NCBI GenBank assembly: GCA_963422465.1
Contig: OY730169.1
Span: 2,046,001 to 2,110,000 of the forward strand
Reading direction: 5' to 3'
DNA: 64,000 nucleotides
From: Lichina pygmaea
Lineage: Eukaryota; Ascomycota; Lichinomycetes; Lichinales; Lichinaceae
Made by a program: the position numbers and the translations under genes. Below are positions 22,001 to 33,534 of the stretch, one piece after another. The notes under the pieces were generated by a model. The model worked only from the letters and a program-made list of their open reading frames with translations, had not been told where the DNA came from and ran no database searches. Each line of letters opens with the position of its first letter. Positions within the stretch are counted from its first letter, which is position 1.

Positions 22001-23989
22001 CCAGGTGAGATGGTCGCGGCAGCAGAGACATGGGCTGGGAGAACAGCCTCAAGGTAGGTGGATTGTCACAGGCGCTGTAGGTGTTGTGAGTGACGATCAT
22101 CACGCTGCCTCTCCATATTTCCCGGTCGCTAGCCGGTGATCCTCCACCAGACGGTGGAGATGACTCGTTGGGCTCCGGACAGATGCCCAGGTACCTTAAA
22201 AGCGGACCGCAAGTGAGCAGAATCGGAGGTTTGAAAGAGCGTTGCTCTAGATATCGTGTCCATGCATTAGCTCCAACGAAAAGCATGTTCGAGCCAAACC
22301 AACGAAACATCGCTACACTCCTCCAATGCGGTCCAGTGCGACGAAGGAGAATGACATGTTCGGGATGCCCCTACCAGAAACTTTGGGCTGACGAGCATCG
22401 AAAGCTTGCTTGCCCCTCCTGACATCGAGCCGGAGATCGGAAGCCGTCAGTCGCGCAATGGAAGGCTCGTGGTGATCGCCAGGCCCTTGTTGCTGCGCAA
22501 AAGTGGGTGCATCTACGCGATCCCTAGTCTGAGTGACGCTGGTAGGTGCGATGCGGCCGAAATTGGCGTGAGGCAGGTTCGCCGACACGGCCCTCTGTCT
22601 TGAGCTTCTTGTTAGCTCGGGACCCGGTATAGAGTTTTCGAATGTGGTCCTGTTCGCGACATACTCGGCCACTTCCCGTCTACCACTCGCTTTCTGAGCA
22701 TTACCCTGGTTGGGGAACGCCTGCCACCGGGACGTCGGCGTTGCCCTAATGGCGTCATCGTCCCAATTGGGAGCCGGTGGTCCAGGCGCCTCGCCGCCAA
22801 ACATGGCTCTGGGCCTCGCTGCCGATGGCTCCAGTGTGCGAGAGCCAGATGGAACATCCTGTGGCATCTGGCTCGTCCGCCCACCGGCCGGGCTTGGTCG
22901 TGGGGCGGGAGCAGCTCCAACGATCCCGGGTGCAGCAGGACGGCGGTGGTCTTGCTCTTCGTTCTCGGATTCCCCTCCGCTGCTATCACGGCCACCAGCC
23001 ACGTATCTGGGACTCCGGGATTCGACTGTTGCGCTCCGACGGATTCGATCCCGCTGCCTTTTGCTCAGGCTTCTGACCGAGCCAGCATGAGCCAGATCAC
23101 CTCCTTTGGCGTCGGTCGAGCCGCAGGTAGTTTTCGGCTCGGGGGTGGCAGCGGCAGACCCGTTTCTTCGATGCGCCTGGCGACCGGCGCGATCGGCTTT
23201 GGCCTCTTTCTCCAGCAGCTCCGCTTCTTCCGTCTCCGCACGTTTCTCGGCTTTGGATATGCCTTGAAGCGTGAGCTCCAGCCGCTGCAACGGTGATCGT
23301 TCTGGGGCCCACTCTCTGCGGCGCGCAGCTGAAGAATCCTCGGCTGGTATTCCGCGCTGAGATGCAGGACCTTTGGCGATGGTCTCCCCCCGAGCCTGCT
23401 CGCGTCGTTTTGTTTCGCCCGTGACTTGGGGCTGGCTCACGAGCTCACTTTGCGGGAAGGCTGTCATCCGCTTCTGATCCCCTAACATGGGCGCCTGGTT
23501 TGTACGTCTGTCCTGGTGATTCTTCTCATCGACGATTTGCTCAGCTGGACTCTCGCTCACTTCGGCAGACAGTCCGTCCTCAAATGTGGCTGATATCTTG
23601 CTTGCGCGGGCCGAGAACGAGCGTGTTTGAGGGCGCACCTGCGCAGGGGGCTTCCCACTCGTATCAGAGCGTCCCCACGGTTCAGGCCGGCCATGATCTC
23701 CAGAGTCCGCGCTCTGATGTGAGGATATCCGATTGCCACCGCTCGCTCGTCTGGCTTGATATGGATGTGAGTAAGAAGGTGGCCGAGGTGCCAGCCCACC
23801 CTCCGAAGGGTAACTTGGGGACGTTGGTGAGTGGAAGGCGCTCGACACCATCGACTGATCTTCGATGCTCTGAAAGGAAACTCGGTGGGGCCGCTGTGGC
23901 CGTCCACTCTCCACTACGCCGTTGGTCTGCCTCCGCGCTAGAACCGAGGAAGACGCAATGGCCCTCCTGTCCTCTTTCTGGGCGTCCAT
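19092..23989 (-). CDS. PhoD-like metallophosphatase domain protein (large, fungal)
   Basis: Five-exon model: 23989-22375, 22312-20952, 20899-20757, 20681-20472 and 20418-19092, giving about 1551 aa. The N-terminal third is disordered (Ser/Pro/Arg/Gln) with a charged helix (SPLQRLELTLQGISKAEKRAETEEAELLEKEAK). The conserved part begins FKPPILLTCGPLLRYLGI. It continues with VELGPQQARIAYRINAG, HVMIGGGNQIYNDAVMRQC, a metal-ligand block MWDDHDIIDGFGSY, ALDCRTERT, and LSGDVHLAAIGQLYS near the C-terminus, as in PhoD-like phosphatases. The tail carries poly-Ala and Gln-Pro repeats. The joint after 22375 is the least sure: acceptors at 22313 and about 36 nt further in both keep frame. The other three introns have good branch sites and restore family sequence. 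Substrate unknown. Confidence 0.85.
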
Positions 23990-24562
23990 GGCCAGATTTC
24001 CAACGTTGGCGCTTTCTCAACCACTCAGTCTAGAGCAGGATGCCCTCAGCATCAATCCACGAAGACTCTGCAAGATGGAAATGCTATACGAAAGCCGCAT
24101 GACGAAAAGGCAACTCACCCCTTCTCTCTGCATAAAGCTGATACAGGTCTGACGGGAGCTGCGTTCATATTTGCTGCGGCTCGGGGCTTGCTTGCGACGT
24201 TGCAGCCCGACCTCAGGAGCTGCAGCTGCAGCCGCAGCAGGAAGATGAATACATCGAGGGTAAACCGCAACTGCTACGAATCACCGCGTAGTATTTAGCA
24301 CAGTTGCATTCTTCAAAGTTGTCGATTGTTTATCGACTTACGCAAGAAGTGAGATCCTGTAGCAAGATAGCACACGAGTACTCGTAGACCGTCCCAGCGG
24401 TGTTTACTGACGATAGCCGTTGCCGCCAGAGCAACACAGCTTGCGACAGCTCCGGCCAAGGCTCTGCCAAGCCGAAGTCAATGCTGAATAAGCATTGTCA
24501 ATTCACTATAATTAGACCAACCGAAGCTACTAAATAGTACGGTTACGTACGTACGGTACAGA

Positions 24563-24580
24563 GTACGGAGTACTCCGTAC
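24563..24580. repeat. 18-bp perfect palindrome GTACGGAGTACTCCGTAC
   Basis: The sequence equals its own reverse complement. It sits in an 80-bp patch of GTAC motifs. Shorter forms of the same motif occur in many intergenic regions of this window. Confidence 0.9.
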
Positions 24581-24674
24581 AATGTTCTCGACACCATTAA
24601 TGAACTGATTAACTCCATACTTCCTCTTTCGAAAGTGGCGACTCAGCCTAAGTAGCAAGAGTTCCAGTTATCAG

Positions 24675-24855
24675 GTACAGTGGCACGACACAAGTCTGCG
24701 TACACCTTCATACATAGTATACCTCGGGTCAGTGCGGAGGATCAATACATCATCGCTTGCTGCTGTTGCTGTAACTCTGATTCTGTCGCATTACTTAAGA
24801 AGACAGCAGCTGTGGGTTGTACCGGTGTACGCAGACTTGTGTCGTGACACTGTAC
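24675..24855. repeat. Inverted repeat pair, 32-bp arms, 117-bp loop
   Basis: Left arm 24675-24706 starts GTACAGTGGCACGACACAAG. Right arm 24824-24855 is its reverse complement with one mismatch. The 181-bp unit could be a small non-autonomous transposon (MITE) or the source of a hairpin transcript. No target duplication or protein is evident. Confidence 0.75.
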
Positions 24856-25659
24856 ATACGTACGGAGGTACGGAACGTACTGTACGTTCTGTCCACTTCT
24901 CGAATTGCTGGGATTTTGGTTTTCTTTTGGCTATCTCTTAGAGTGTACTTCCGTACTCGTAGATCACCTAGGATGCTTTTTAGTCTCCTTTCAGCTTCGC
25001 CCAGCCCAAAAGGCTTTTCATTTTCGACATGAGACGTATCATAAGTAGCAGCACCACCATGTTTCTTTCAGGCTCTGGCTTGAGAACCGGTAGCATACTT
25101 GCTTCATCAAATGTCCCTTTCTACGAGGTGGGTGACGGATATGATGTTACAGGAGTACAGGCGAAAGTTGGTTGAGACATCCAGAGTTTCTATGGTGAGT
25201 CGGTGGCTCAGTATTTCGACATGGTCGCTGATGTCTGAGCTTACTAATAGTACTGCTGCAATGTCACCCACCTCATACATCAGAAACGAAACTCTCACTA
25301 AAAAAGAAAGCCGTGGGCATTTTCAGCGGCACGGTCAAAAGTGGTTGAAGTCTTTAGCGCAGTACGTAAGGCACGGGGCTGTCAGACAACCACGTCGCAG
25401 CCTATGTGTTGCTCTTGTCTGAAGGCGCCGGATGGAGACAAAAAGACACGGCAGGACAAAAAAGAGCCACAGCTTCTCCTTTCTCGTCCTATCTCTCCTG
25501 GTATAACTGTCCTTCCTCTCCACGAAGATTCGCGCTCTCGATGATGATCTCTAATACTACAACCAGACCTAGTCATAGCAGATGTTCCTAGTTGCACCTT
25601 TTTCACGAATGGCACTTGTTCACCGCTGTCTCTCTTCTCGCCGTTGAGCGCTGGCCGTA

Positions 25660-28332
25660 ATGCGGACATGGATCTTGTGGAGTGCTCTTGCCTGGGCCGG
25701 TGGCCTGATCGACCGCGGTCATGCTCGTCGCCATTTCGAGACGCATGACTATTACGCCCTTCATCTCAGACCACGGGCGTCGCCGTCCGAAGTTGCGGCC
25801 GAGCTGGGATTGCAGTACGAGGGTCCTCTAGGGGAGCTGCCAGACCACCACGTCTTCTTCGCCGCGCGAGACTCCGAGGACGTCGTCAAGAACGCCATTC
25901 AGACCTTCCATCGGACAAGGCGAAAGAGGGATCTCGACGACGAGAGGCACATCTTGAACGACGTACTTCTTTCGCGGAAACAGGTGCCGCGACGGCGTTT
26001 GTTCAAGCGCACGGTCTTGCCCTCGCCCGAGAGAAGAAATGACTTCTGGCTGCCGTCGCGCGAGTCGGCCTCGCAGAGGGTGCCGGTGGATTCGACCATT
26101 GCGAGACAGAGAGAGATTGCCAGGTCGCTTGACATCAACGACCCCATCTTCTCCGAACAATGGCACTTGTTCAACCCCGTGCAGCTCGGCCACGACATCA
26201 ACGTGACCGGTCTCTGGAGCGACGGCATCACGGGCACGGGCTCGATCGTTGCGATTGTCGACGACGGCCTCGACATGTACAGCGAGGATCTCAAGGACAA
26301 CTATTTCGCCGAGGGCTCGTTCGACTTCAACGACCACGGCCTCGAACCGCGCCCGAGGTTGTCAGACGACAAGCACGGGACGAGGTGCGCCGGCGAGATC
26401 GCGGCGGTGAAGAACAACGTCTGTGGTGTCGGCGTGGCTTGGGACGCCAAGGTCGCCGGCCTTCGCATCCTCTCCGATGAGATCCCCGACGCGGACGAGG
26501 CCGTGGCGATGAATTACGCGTACCAGAGCACCCAGATATATTCGTGCTCCTGGGGTCCACCGGACGACGGCGAGGCCATGGACGCTCCGGGAATCCTGAT
26601 CCGGAGGGCGATGGTCAACGGCGTCCAGAACGGACGGCACGGCAAGGGCTCCATTTACGTGTTCGCGTCAGGCAACGGCGCGGCGAAAGGGGACAACTGT
26701 AACTTTGACGGTTACACGAACAGCATCTACAGTATCACGGTGGGAGCGATCGACCGGAGGGGTCTGCATCCGTACTATTCGGAACAATGCTCGGCGCATC
26801 TGGTGGTGACCTACAGCAGCGGCAGCGGTGACGCCATCGTAAGTCGTCGACCGTCGATGGCAGAGAGGGGGTAGGCTGTAGTTGGCGCTGACTGCCGAGT
26901 AGCACACGACCGACGTGGGAGCCAATCAGTGCAACTCGCAACACGGCGGTACGTCGGCAGCCGCGCCGCTGGCCGCTGGCATCTTCGCCTTGGTGCTCTC
27001 GGTCAGACCCGATCTCGGCTGGCGCGACCTGCAGTACCTGACGATGCAGACCGCCGTTCCCGTGAACCTCGTGGATGGTCAGTATCAGACGACCAGCATC
27101 GGCAAGCAGTTCAGCCACAAGTATGGCTACGGCAAGCTCGACGCCTGGGCCATCGTCGAGGCGGCCAAGGAGTTCGAGTCGGTGAAACCGCAAGGCTGGT
27201 ATCACACGCCCTTGATGCACGTCGACCACGAGATACCGGAGGGGGACCAGGGACTCGCGAACACGGTCGAGATCACCGAGGACGACTTGCAGAAGGCGAA
27301 CCTGGAGCGTCTGGAACACGTCACCGTCAACATGAACGTCGAGCACGGCCGAAGGGGCGATATCAGCGTCGAACTGCACAGCCCTGCGGGTATCGTAAGT
27401 TTCCTGAGCGTGGCGAGGAAGCACGACAAGAGCACGGATGGCTATGTCGATTGGACGTTTATGACGGTGGCGCATTGGTATGCACACCCGCCTGGCTCAA
27501 TGTCGCCCCATCTTTTTCTTCCTCGTGTCCTTCAACGGAGGCGGTGTGCTGACTCGTAGGGATCAGGGGTGAAAGCGGACGCGGAAACTGGACCGTCATC
27601 GTCAAAGACACCCAGGTGAACCACGAGCGGGGCACCTTCAAGAATTGGAAGATGACCCTGTGGGGTGAGAGTCTCGACGAAGCGAAGGCGACGCCCCTTC
27701 CTATGCCGATGGAGGATGAGGACGAGGAGCATCATACCACGGAAAGGGTGTCCGCCTCGACCACCAGCATCTCGACCGACGGGTCTCATGAGCCAACGAT
27801 CACGGCCAACCCGAGCGATCACCCCGATCGGCCAGTCAACGCGAAACCCACCGGCGACGCTGGCTCGGCGCCACCGTCGACGACGACCGAGCCCGCCAAA
27901 TCCGACCACGTGCTCCCTTCCTTCTTCCCCACGTTCGGCGTCTCCAAGCGCACGCAGATTTGGATCTACGGCGCTTTCGCCATCATCATCCTGTTCTGCG
28001 CCGGGATCGGGACGTACCTGTTCCTGGCGCGGCGCAAGCGTCTACGGAACAACGTGCGCGACGACTACGAGTTCGAGGTGCTGGACGATCAGGACGATAT
28101 CGACGGCACGAACGTGCGCAAGGGCAGACGGCAGTCGCGAACGAGGGGAGGCGAGCTGTACGACGCCTTTGCCGAGGAAAGCGAAGACGAGCTCTTCCCG
28201 ACCAAGCAAGAAAAGTACCACGACGGACACGACGAAGAGGCCGAGATTGCCGGTGCCGGCGCCGTCGACGACGACGACGACGACGACGATCCCGCCGAGA
28301 AGGACGATCGTCAGGGTCTGTTGAAAAGATGA
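25660..28332 (+). CDS. KEX2: Kexin, proprotein-processing serine protease
   Basis: Late-Golgi subtilase that cleaves secreted precursors after dibasic sites. Exons 25660-26838, 26903-27477 and 27567-28332 give 839 aa, about the family length. Signal peptide (MRTWILWSALAWAGG). A propeptide has dibasic sites (RTRRKR, LFKR) for self-cleavage. In the catalytic domain Asp201 is in VDDGLD, His239 in KHGTRCAGE, Asn339 in ASGNG and Ser411 in GGTSAAAP. The P domain runs from about 455 (LEHVTVNMNVEHGRRGDISVEL...WTVIVKDT). A Thr/Ser-rich stalk, a membrane helix (about 716-740, IWIYGAFAIIILFCAG) and an acidic cytosolic tail with poly-Asp follow. In intron 2 an earlier AG would run into a stop, so the acceptor GATCAG at 27566 was used. 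Confidence 0.96.
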
Positions 28333-28641
28333 TTCATCGGGTGGGGTCCATGCCGGGGATTAGCGTGTTTCTGTCATCTTTTCTCGGGGATCGAACAGCT
28401 TTCATAGATGTGTGAATGTGGGTGTCTTCTCGACAAGTTTTCCATCTCTCTTTTCTACAGCTTAAAATATCCAACTATCACTCCCACTTCTCCTCCTCCT
28501 CCTCCTCCTCCTCCTCCTCCTCCCCTTCCTCCTCTTTTTTCTCCTTCTTCTCCCCCCCCAGCCAATTTACTTTTACACTCCTTCTACATCATAAAAGTTC
28601 TCTGAAGAGAGATATTTACACATACACGCCGGCCCCTCCCT

Positions 28642-28786
28642 TGTTGCGGCCACAGGGCTGAGGCTGGCTTAGTCAGTAGTGTTAGTCAGCTGGATAGGTG
28701 GCCGTATAGCCCTCGGGTCCGAGGGAGTGTCAATGATAATCATCTTCTCCCGGCTCAGAGCAGGCCATTGCCTTGTAGCTCCAGCA
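28642..28786. repeat. Dispersed repeat, copy A (TG...CA ends)
   Basis: The 145 bp begins TGTTGCGGCC and ends GTAGCTCCAGCA. It closely matches 33379-33534, including GGCTTAGTCAG, TATAGCCCTCGGGTCCGAG and CTTGTAGCTCCAGCA. The TG...CA ends, and an opening shared with the solo LTR at 186, hint at an LTR-type fossil. No target duplication was found, so a small non-autonomous element is equally possible. Confidence 0.65.
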
Positions 28787-28812
28787 CCCCCCCCCCCCCC
28801 CCCCCCCCCCCC
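28787..28812. repeat. C26 homopolymer run
   Basis: Twenty-six uninterrupted C follow directly after dispersed-repeat copy A. One of four runs of 22-26 C or G in the window. Confidence 0.9.
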
Positions 28813-29386
28813 GGCCCCCGGGAGCGAACAACGCCTCATCTCTCTCGTCATGCGTATTTCTAGCGCTCTAATTGTCAACAGGTGTGTCTTCTTCATCTGA
28901 CACGTGCATGGCTTTTTGTCTCTCTGGCGTTGTGTGGCTGTGAATACATCTGCCGCTTGCATCGTTGCATCGTTGCGAACACGTCTCTGGCGTTGCGTGG
29001 CACGCATGGCTATGATCATCTCCGACGTCATAGGGTTCGTTGCACCGGCCGGTGCCATCTGCTGTCCGATACCGCTGTAGGTTACTGATAGCTCTCTTGC
29101 TTGCGGGGTCGGTCTTGCTGGGGCTGTCTTGCTGGGGCTGTCCTGAAGCGGTGGGAGTAGCTTTGCTGTCGTCGTTCTTGTCGTGCGTCTCCCATGATGC
29201 ACGACAGACAAAGTATGTGTTCCGTTGCAGGACTGCACTTCTTCGTCGGCAGTAGGAAGAACAGATAACCAAGTGCGTGGGACCTGGATTCTTCGCCGAT
29301 CTAGGCAGACCCCTTGCGGTAGAGTCATGTAACCATATACGCTGTAGGGAGCTAGTAGCAGTACTTTTTTCTTCAACAAAATTTGT

Positions 29387-30724
29387 CTAAATGTAATTGA
29401 CTGTGACTCCCATGCCTAGGGTTGCCTTCAGTTTGTGCCAACTTGTCGCTGTAATGCGCCTCGCTCTATCCTGGTATTTTCCCCGCGTAAAGGCCACGAA
29501 CAGGCCGATCAAGAAGAGCAACGTCCGAAGAGAGATGAACAGATTGCCCTGGAACAAGCCGAGCACAGAGAGGAAAAAAGAGCGCAACCGGTCCATGACC
29601 TTGACAGGCTGCATCACTGCCCGAGAAAGTGTGTATGCGTTCTGTCCGGCCTTGGCTGACCGCAAGCCCCTCGTACGTGTTGTTCTGCTCGCTCTGGTTA
29701 AGGATGACGTTGATCCCCCGGGGCCTTTGGAGCGGGACTCGGCTGCGTGACCCGATGGGCCTTGTCCTCGATCACTTTGGTGCCGAGCGCTGTGCTTTCT
29801 CGAGTCCCCGTTCAGAGTCTCCGTTTCTTGGTCCAAGACGCGTGAACGAGCTGCCACAGCGCCGTCCCTCTCCAGTTCGAGGGAATTCAGAAGTCGTAAA
29901 AGCCTGTCGCGGTCCTCGTCTCCCAATGGCTCGGCGGTGGTGATACAAGAGCGGGCACGCTTCCACTCTTCATTGCGCGGTAGGATATGGAGCACGTAAA
30001 GCTCGAATATCTTCGTCGAGGCACGTCTTGCAGTAGACTCGGCGTGATCCTCGACCTTCTTGGATGGGCTTGTGGAGCTGCCGCTTAGATGATCTACCTG
30101 ACTAGCCACAGCCGGGATATCTGGGGGCCACGGACCGTGTCCGGACAGATATGCTTCCAGTCGCTCTTGGCTGGATGCTTGACGTGATGAGTGTGCAAGT
30201 AACAATAGTGATCTGCTCCGAGTCAGTCATGATTCAAGCAAGTGACTACTGGGGAGCACGAACAGATTGAGCACCACCTCTGGGTCAACTGCAGCGTAAT
30301 TCCCACTGTAGCCGCGCTTTACCACATCATCCCAAATTTGACCATCCCGCACTTTCGCCGTCAACTCTTGCCAGCGTTGGACGCCAACAGCGCCCTTCGC
30401 CACGTCCGACCCGAGCTTGATGGTCGCATCCAACACGGTGATATACAGACTCCATATCTTGACACGAAGCTTGCGCGGAATCGTCGCGATGGCATCACCT
30501 TCTTGTGATCCATGTCCTGCTTCAGTATCCTTTGATGGATTTGCAGAGAAGAGTAGCTGCTCCAACACAGTGAGCGCTTCGCATAGTCGATGGGTAACGT
30601 AGAACGATGACGCTTGACGGAATGTGAGCAGGACTTCGGAAGCGGCCCCGCGATTGTCGATCGACGGGGCAGACGATGTCAGAGACAGAGGGTCTCCGTC
30701 CACATTCATACTGTGGAGCTTCAT
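29387..30724 (-). CDS. PEX26: Peroxin 26 type tail-anchored peroxisomal membrane protein
   Basis: Exons 30724-30264 and 30212-29387 give 428 aa. Seen: an N-terminal helical region (LLTFRQASSFYVTHRLCEALTVLEQLLFS, KIWSLYITVLDATIKLG), the segment SLLLLAHSSRQASSQERLEAYLS across the intron, and KIFELYVLHILPRNEEWKRA. A low-complexity linker follows, then a single hydrophobic helix near the C-terminus (SLRTLLFLIGLFVAF), as in the fungal Pex26 docking factor for the Pex1/Pex6 ATPases. The intron uses donor GTTCGT at 30263, the only GT that keeps frame and family sequence. The assignment is from recalled family pattern and is moderately sure. Confidence 0.75.
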
Positions 30725-31222
30725 CCGCTGGGTGTGGAAGAGTGACTAAGACTCGCCCGACGCTGGTCGAGACGGTACCGTAGTGTTCCGTTAGAACGTA
30801 TGGTAGAGAGGTTCGTGACTTTGAAGATATCGCGGGTCTTTGCAGAAGTTTTGTGCTGATAATCGTACTGCCGGCGCCTCGATAATCGTCATCGTGATAC
30901 GTACCATATTCGTGCTCATCTACATACGAAGTGCAGTACGTACGTCTATGTGATTCGACCTACTTCCATTCTTAATAACACCACAATAGGTCCAACTCAC
31001 TCGTTTCAGACGTCACTCACAGTATATATCTCAAGCCCAACCGTCACGCTGTTTTCTTCAATCTTCTCTCGACGCCCTTTCGGCTTCCCTCCACTTCGTT
31101 CCGCCGCCGGACTCTCTCTGGCCGTTGCCGCTAGCCTTCAACACAAGGCGCCGCCATCGCCAGGGCCGCTGTCTTCGGCAGAGAGAGGAGCCTCCCTCGT
31201 CAACAAGAGCCCTGTCCGGAGA
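30725..31222. other. Divergent promoter region (PEX26 / thioredoxin reductase)
   Basis: A GTACGTACG cluster lies at about 30933-30945. The frame ahead of the thioredoxin reductase ATG stays open to 30950 but holds no ATG, so it is taken as 5' UTR. Confidence 0.5.
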
Positions 31223-32634
31223 ATGCATAGTAAAGTAGTCAGTGAGTGAATTCTTGCGGCAATGACGAGCTTGGCATGATGTTGAGTACTAATTCGGTCA
31301 GTCATTGGGTAGGACCCCACAATCTCGAATGAATCAACTACAGCGGGCTGTGGTACGTCACGATGCTGACCAGCGGTATGACAGCTCGGGTCCGGCAGCC
31401 CATACCGCCGCCGTATATCTTTCCAGAGCCGAACTCAAGCGTCAGTAGTCCTTGAACGTGCTATTGGAGGATGGAGCTCAGTCGCTACAGCCGTTCTCTA
31501 TGAGGGAATGCTCGCAAACGGCATTGCCGCCGGGGGTCAACTAACAACCACCACGGATGTCGAAAATTACCCGGGTTTTCCTGACGGCATTGGAGGTCAG
31601 GAATTAATGGTATGGCCTGTTTCTGCGTGGTTGCGCCAGCACGGCTGAGGTGGATGTCGGCTAGGATAAAATGCGGGCACAGTCAATTCGATTCGGGACT
31701 GAGGTCGTGTCGGAAACCGTCTCGAGAGTGAACATCTCGAAGAGACCATTCGAATATTGGACGGAGTACAACGAGGACCAACCTGCCAACACCGCGGATA
31801 CGCTTATCATCGCCACCGGCGCGTCGGCGCGCCGACTGAATCTTCCCGGTGAGGAAAGATACTGGCAAAGAGGCATCAGCGCCTGTGCAGTCTGCGACGG
31901 TGCCGTGCCGATCTTCCGAAGCAAGCCGCTGGTCGTCATCGGAGGCGGCGACTCCGCGGCGGAGGAGGCAATCTTCCTGACAAAGTACGGCAGCAACGTG
32001 ACGGTGCTCGTTCGACGGGACAAGCTCCGAGCATCGAAAACTATGGCCACTCGACTCCTGACGCATCCGAAGGTCACGGTCAAGTTCAACACCGTAGCGG
32101 TGGAGGCCAAGGGGGGCGATAAGAACCTCATGACGCACCTCCGGCTAAAGAACGTCAAATCGGGCGAGGAGACCGAGATGGACGCCAACGGACTTTTCTA
32201 CGCTGTCGGTCATGATCCAGCAACGCAGCTGGTCCGAGACCAGATCGACATGGACGAGGATGGGTACATTCTGACAAAGCCTGGCACAAGCTACACGAGC
32301 GTCGAGGGCGTGTTCGCCGCGGGAGACGTTCAAGACAAGCGATACCGACAAGCCATTACCAGTGCAGGTGGGCTTCCCAGTGTCTCATCACCACATACTG
32401 ATTCTCTCGTCGGTGTCTTTCTCTCTCCCTTCATGCACACCAACTCTCACAATCCATATGCTGACTTCCGGTCCTCATCACCAAGGCTCCGGCTGTGTCG
32501 CAGCCCTCGAAGCCGAGCGCTATCTGGCCGAGAAGGAGGCTAGTCTCGAGACCGAGATGGAAGCGGAGAAGGAGGTCAAGAAGGCCGAGCCGAACGGGAG
32601 CGTGCCAGAGTATAGGTCCAATCCTTTGCTGTAG
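31223..32634 (+). CDS. TRR1: Thioredoxin reductase (NADPH, low-Mr type)
   Basis: Flavoenzyme that reduces thioredoxin with NADPH. Six exons: 31223-31241, 31302-31308, 31385-31440, 31491-31609, 31665-32367 and 32486-32634, giving 350 aa. The second exon is only 7 nt and, with its neighbours, encodes the FAD-binding start [14 protein letters not shown]. Also seen: [17 protein letters not shown], the redox pair Cys141/Cys144 in ACAVCDG, the NADPH site [10 protein letters not shown], and [22 protein letters not shown] near the C-terminus. The acidic C-terminal extension ([12 protein letters not shown]) is typical of filamentous fungi. All introns are GT-AG with recognisable branch sites. The five joints together rebuild the family sequence without gaps. 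Confidence 0.95.
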
Positions 32635-33378
32635 ATTCGAAGGCTGTATGTACTAGACTTGTCGGACGTTGTTTGGTGTATCGGTCTTCTGGAAGTACCG
32701 AATCACTGGGAGACATGGGCACGAACAGCCTCTCTTACCTATATCCAGCAACCAACTGTCTCCATTTGGCAGCCAGATTCTGCTCGAGAATTCGTCATGC
32801 GGTCGTCCAGAGCTTGAGGCGTATGCCTTGAAAGCGGATTGCGTGCAGGGTGTCAATCAAGGAAGAGGGGCCGTAAGCTACCGTAGCTGTCCTTCAACCA
32901 TCACAGCCCGAGGTCCTGCAGCCTACTTGCGCACAGTTTCTTGAAGCTGAACTGACATTGGGGCTGAGCATCCTCTAGCAGACGTCGCATCCCTAATGGA
33001 GGTTCTACACAGCATGTCGTACAAAAAGAAAGACGAATGGGAGGCTATTTGTCAAACGGACCGGATTCTAGAAGCGATGTTCCAACAAGGAGCGGGCATC
33101 TACGGAAGCTCCGGGTACGGGAGGTTCCGGATCGGACGATCTCGGCAAGGATCTCCGTTGTTCTGTCGGTCCGTCGGATGTTTCTAGAAATATCCATTGT
33201 TTGATAGATCTAGGGCTACGTTTGACCAGAGCGATTACCTACGCACGTGCTACGGTACGTAGTTGCGCCTTTTCTTAGGTAGGAAGAATCATCAATAGGA
33301 CAGTCGACCCTGCTCTTCCTGCTTCTTGGCGAACAGACAGGCACATCAAGATTACTACATATCATGTTGCAGAGTTAC
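32635..33378. other. Intergenic region after thioredoxin reductase
   Basis: I see no gene. There is a GTACGTAG patch at about 33252. The open frame 32996-33187 has no recognisable features. Confidence 0.4.
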
Positions 33379-33534
33379 TGTTGCGGCCGTAGGGCCAGTC
33401 CCGAGCCTGGCTTAGTCAGCACCGCAGTGTTGGTCAGCTAGATAGGGGGCCATATAGCCCTCGGGTCCGAGAGGGCGTCAATCGACATCATCATCTTCTC
33501 CCCTCTCAGGGGCCATTACCTTGTAGCTCCAGCA
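33379..33534. repeat. Dispersed repeat, copy B (TG...CA ends)
   Basis: The 156 bp matches copy A at 28642-28786 from TGTTGCGGCC to CTCCAGCA. It differs by small indels and about one base in seven. No flanking duplication is evident. Confidence 0.65.

Larger units (their letters stand above)
23990..25659. other. Divergent intergenic region (PhoD-like / KEX2)
   Basis: This is 1.67 kb with a GTAC cluster (24543-24580), including an 18-bp perfect palindrome. It also has a pair of 32-bp inverted repeats (24675-24706 and 24824-24855) and another GTACG cluster at 24851-24885. No coding exon is convincing. Confidence 0.5.
28333..29386. other. Convergent intergenic region with repeats
   Basis: This holds the KEX2 3' UTR, a (TCC)n tract (about 28490-28524), a dispersed-repeat copy (28642-28786) and a 26-C run (28787-28812). 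GTTGC/GCATCG-type short repeats follow to about 29100. The 236-codon minus-strand frame here (29379-28669) is judged spurious. Confidence 0.5.

Noticed and set aside
28669-29379. 236-codon minus-strand frame
   Set aside because: Runs through a dispersed repeat and a 26-C tract; the sequence looks random.
30950-31222. N-terminal extension of thioredoxin reductase resembling a mitochondrial leader
   Set aside because: The frame is open but contains no ATG before 31223; the only candidate start is GTG.
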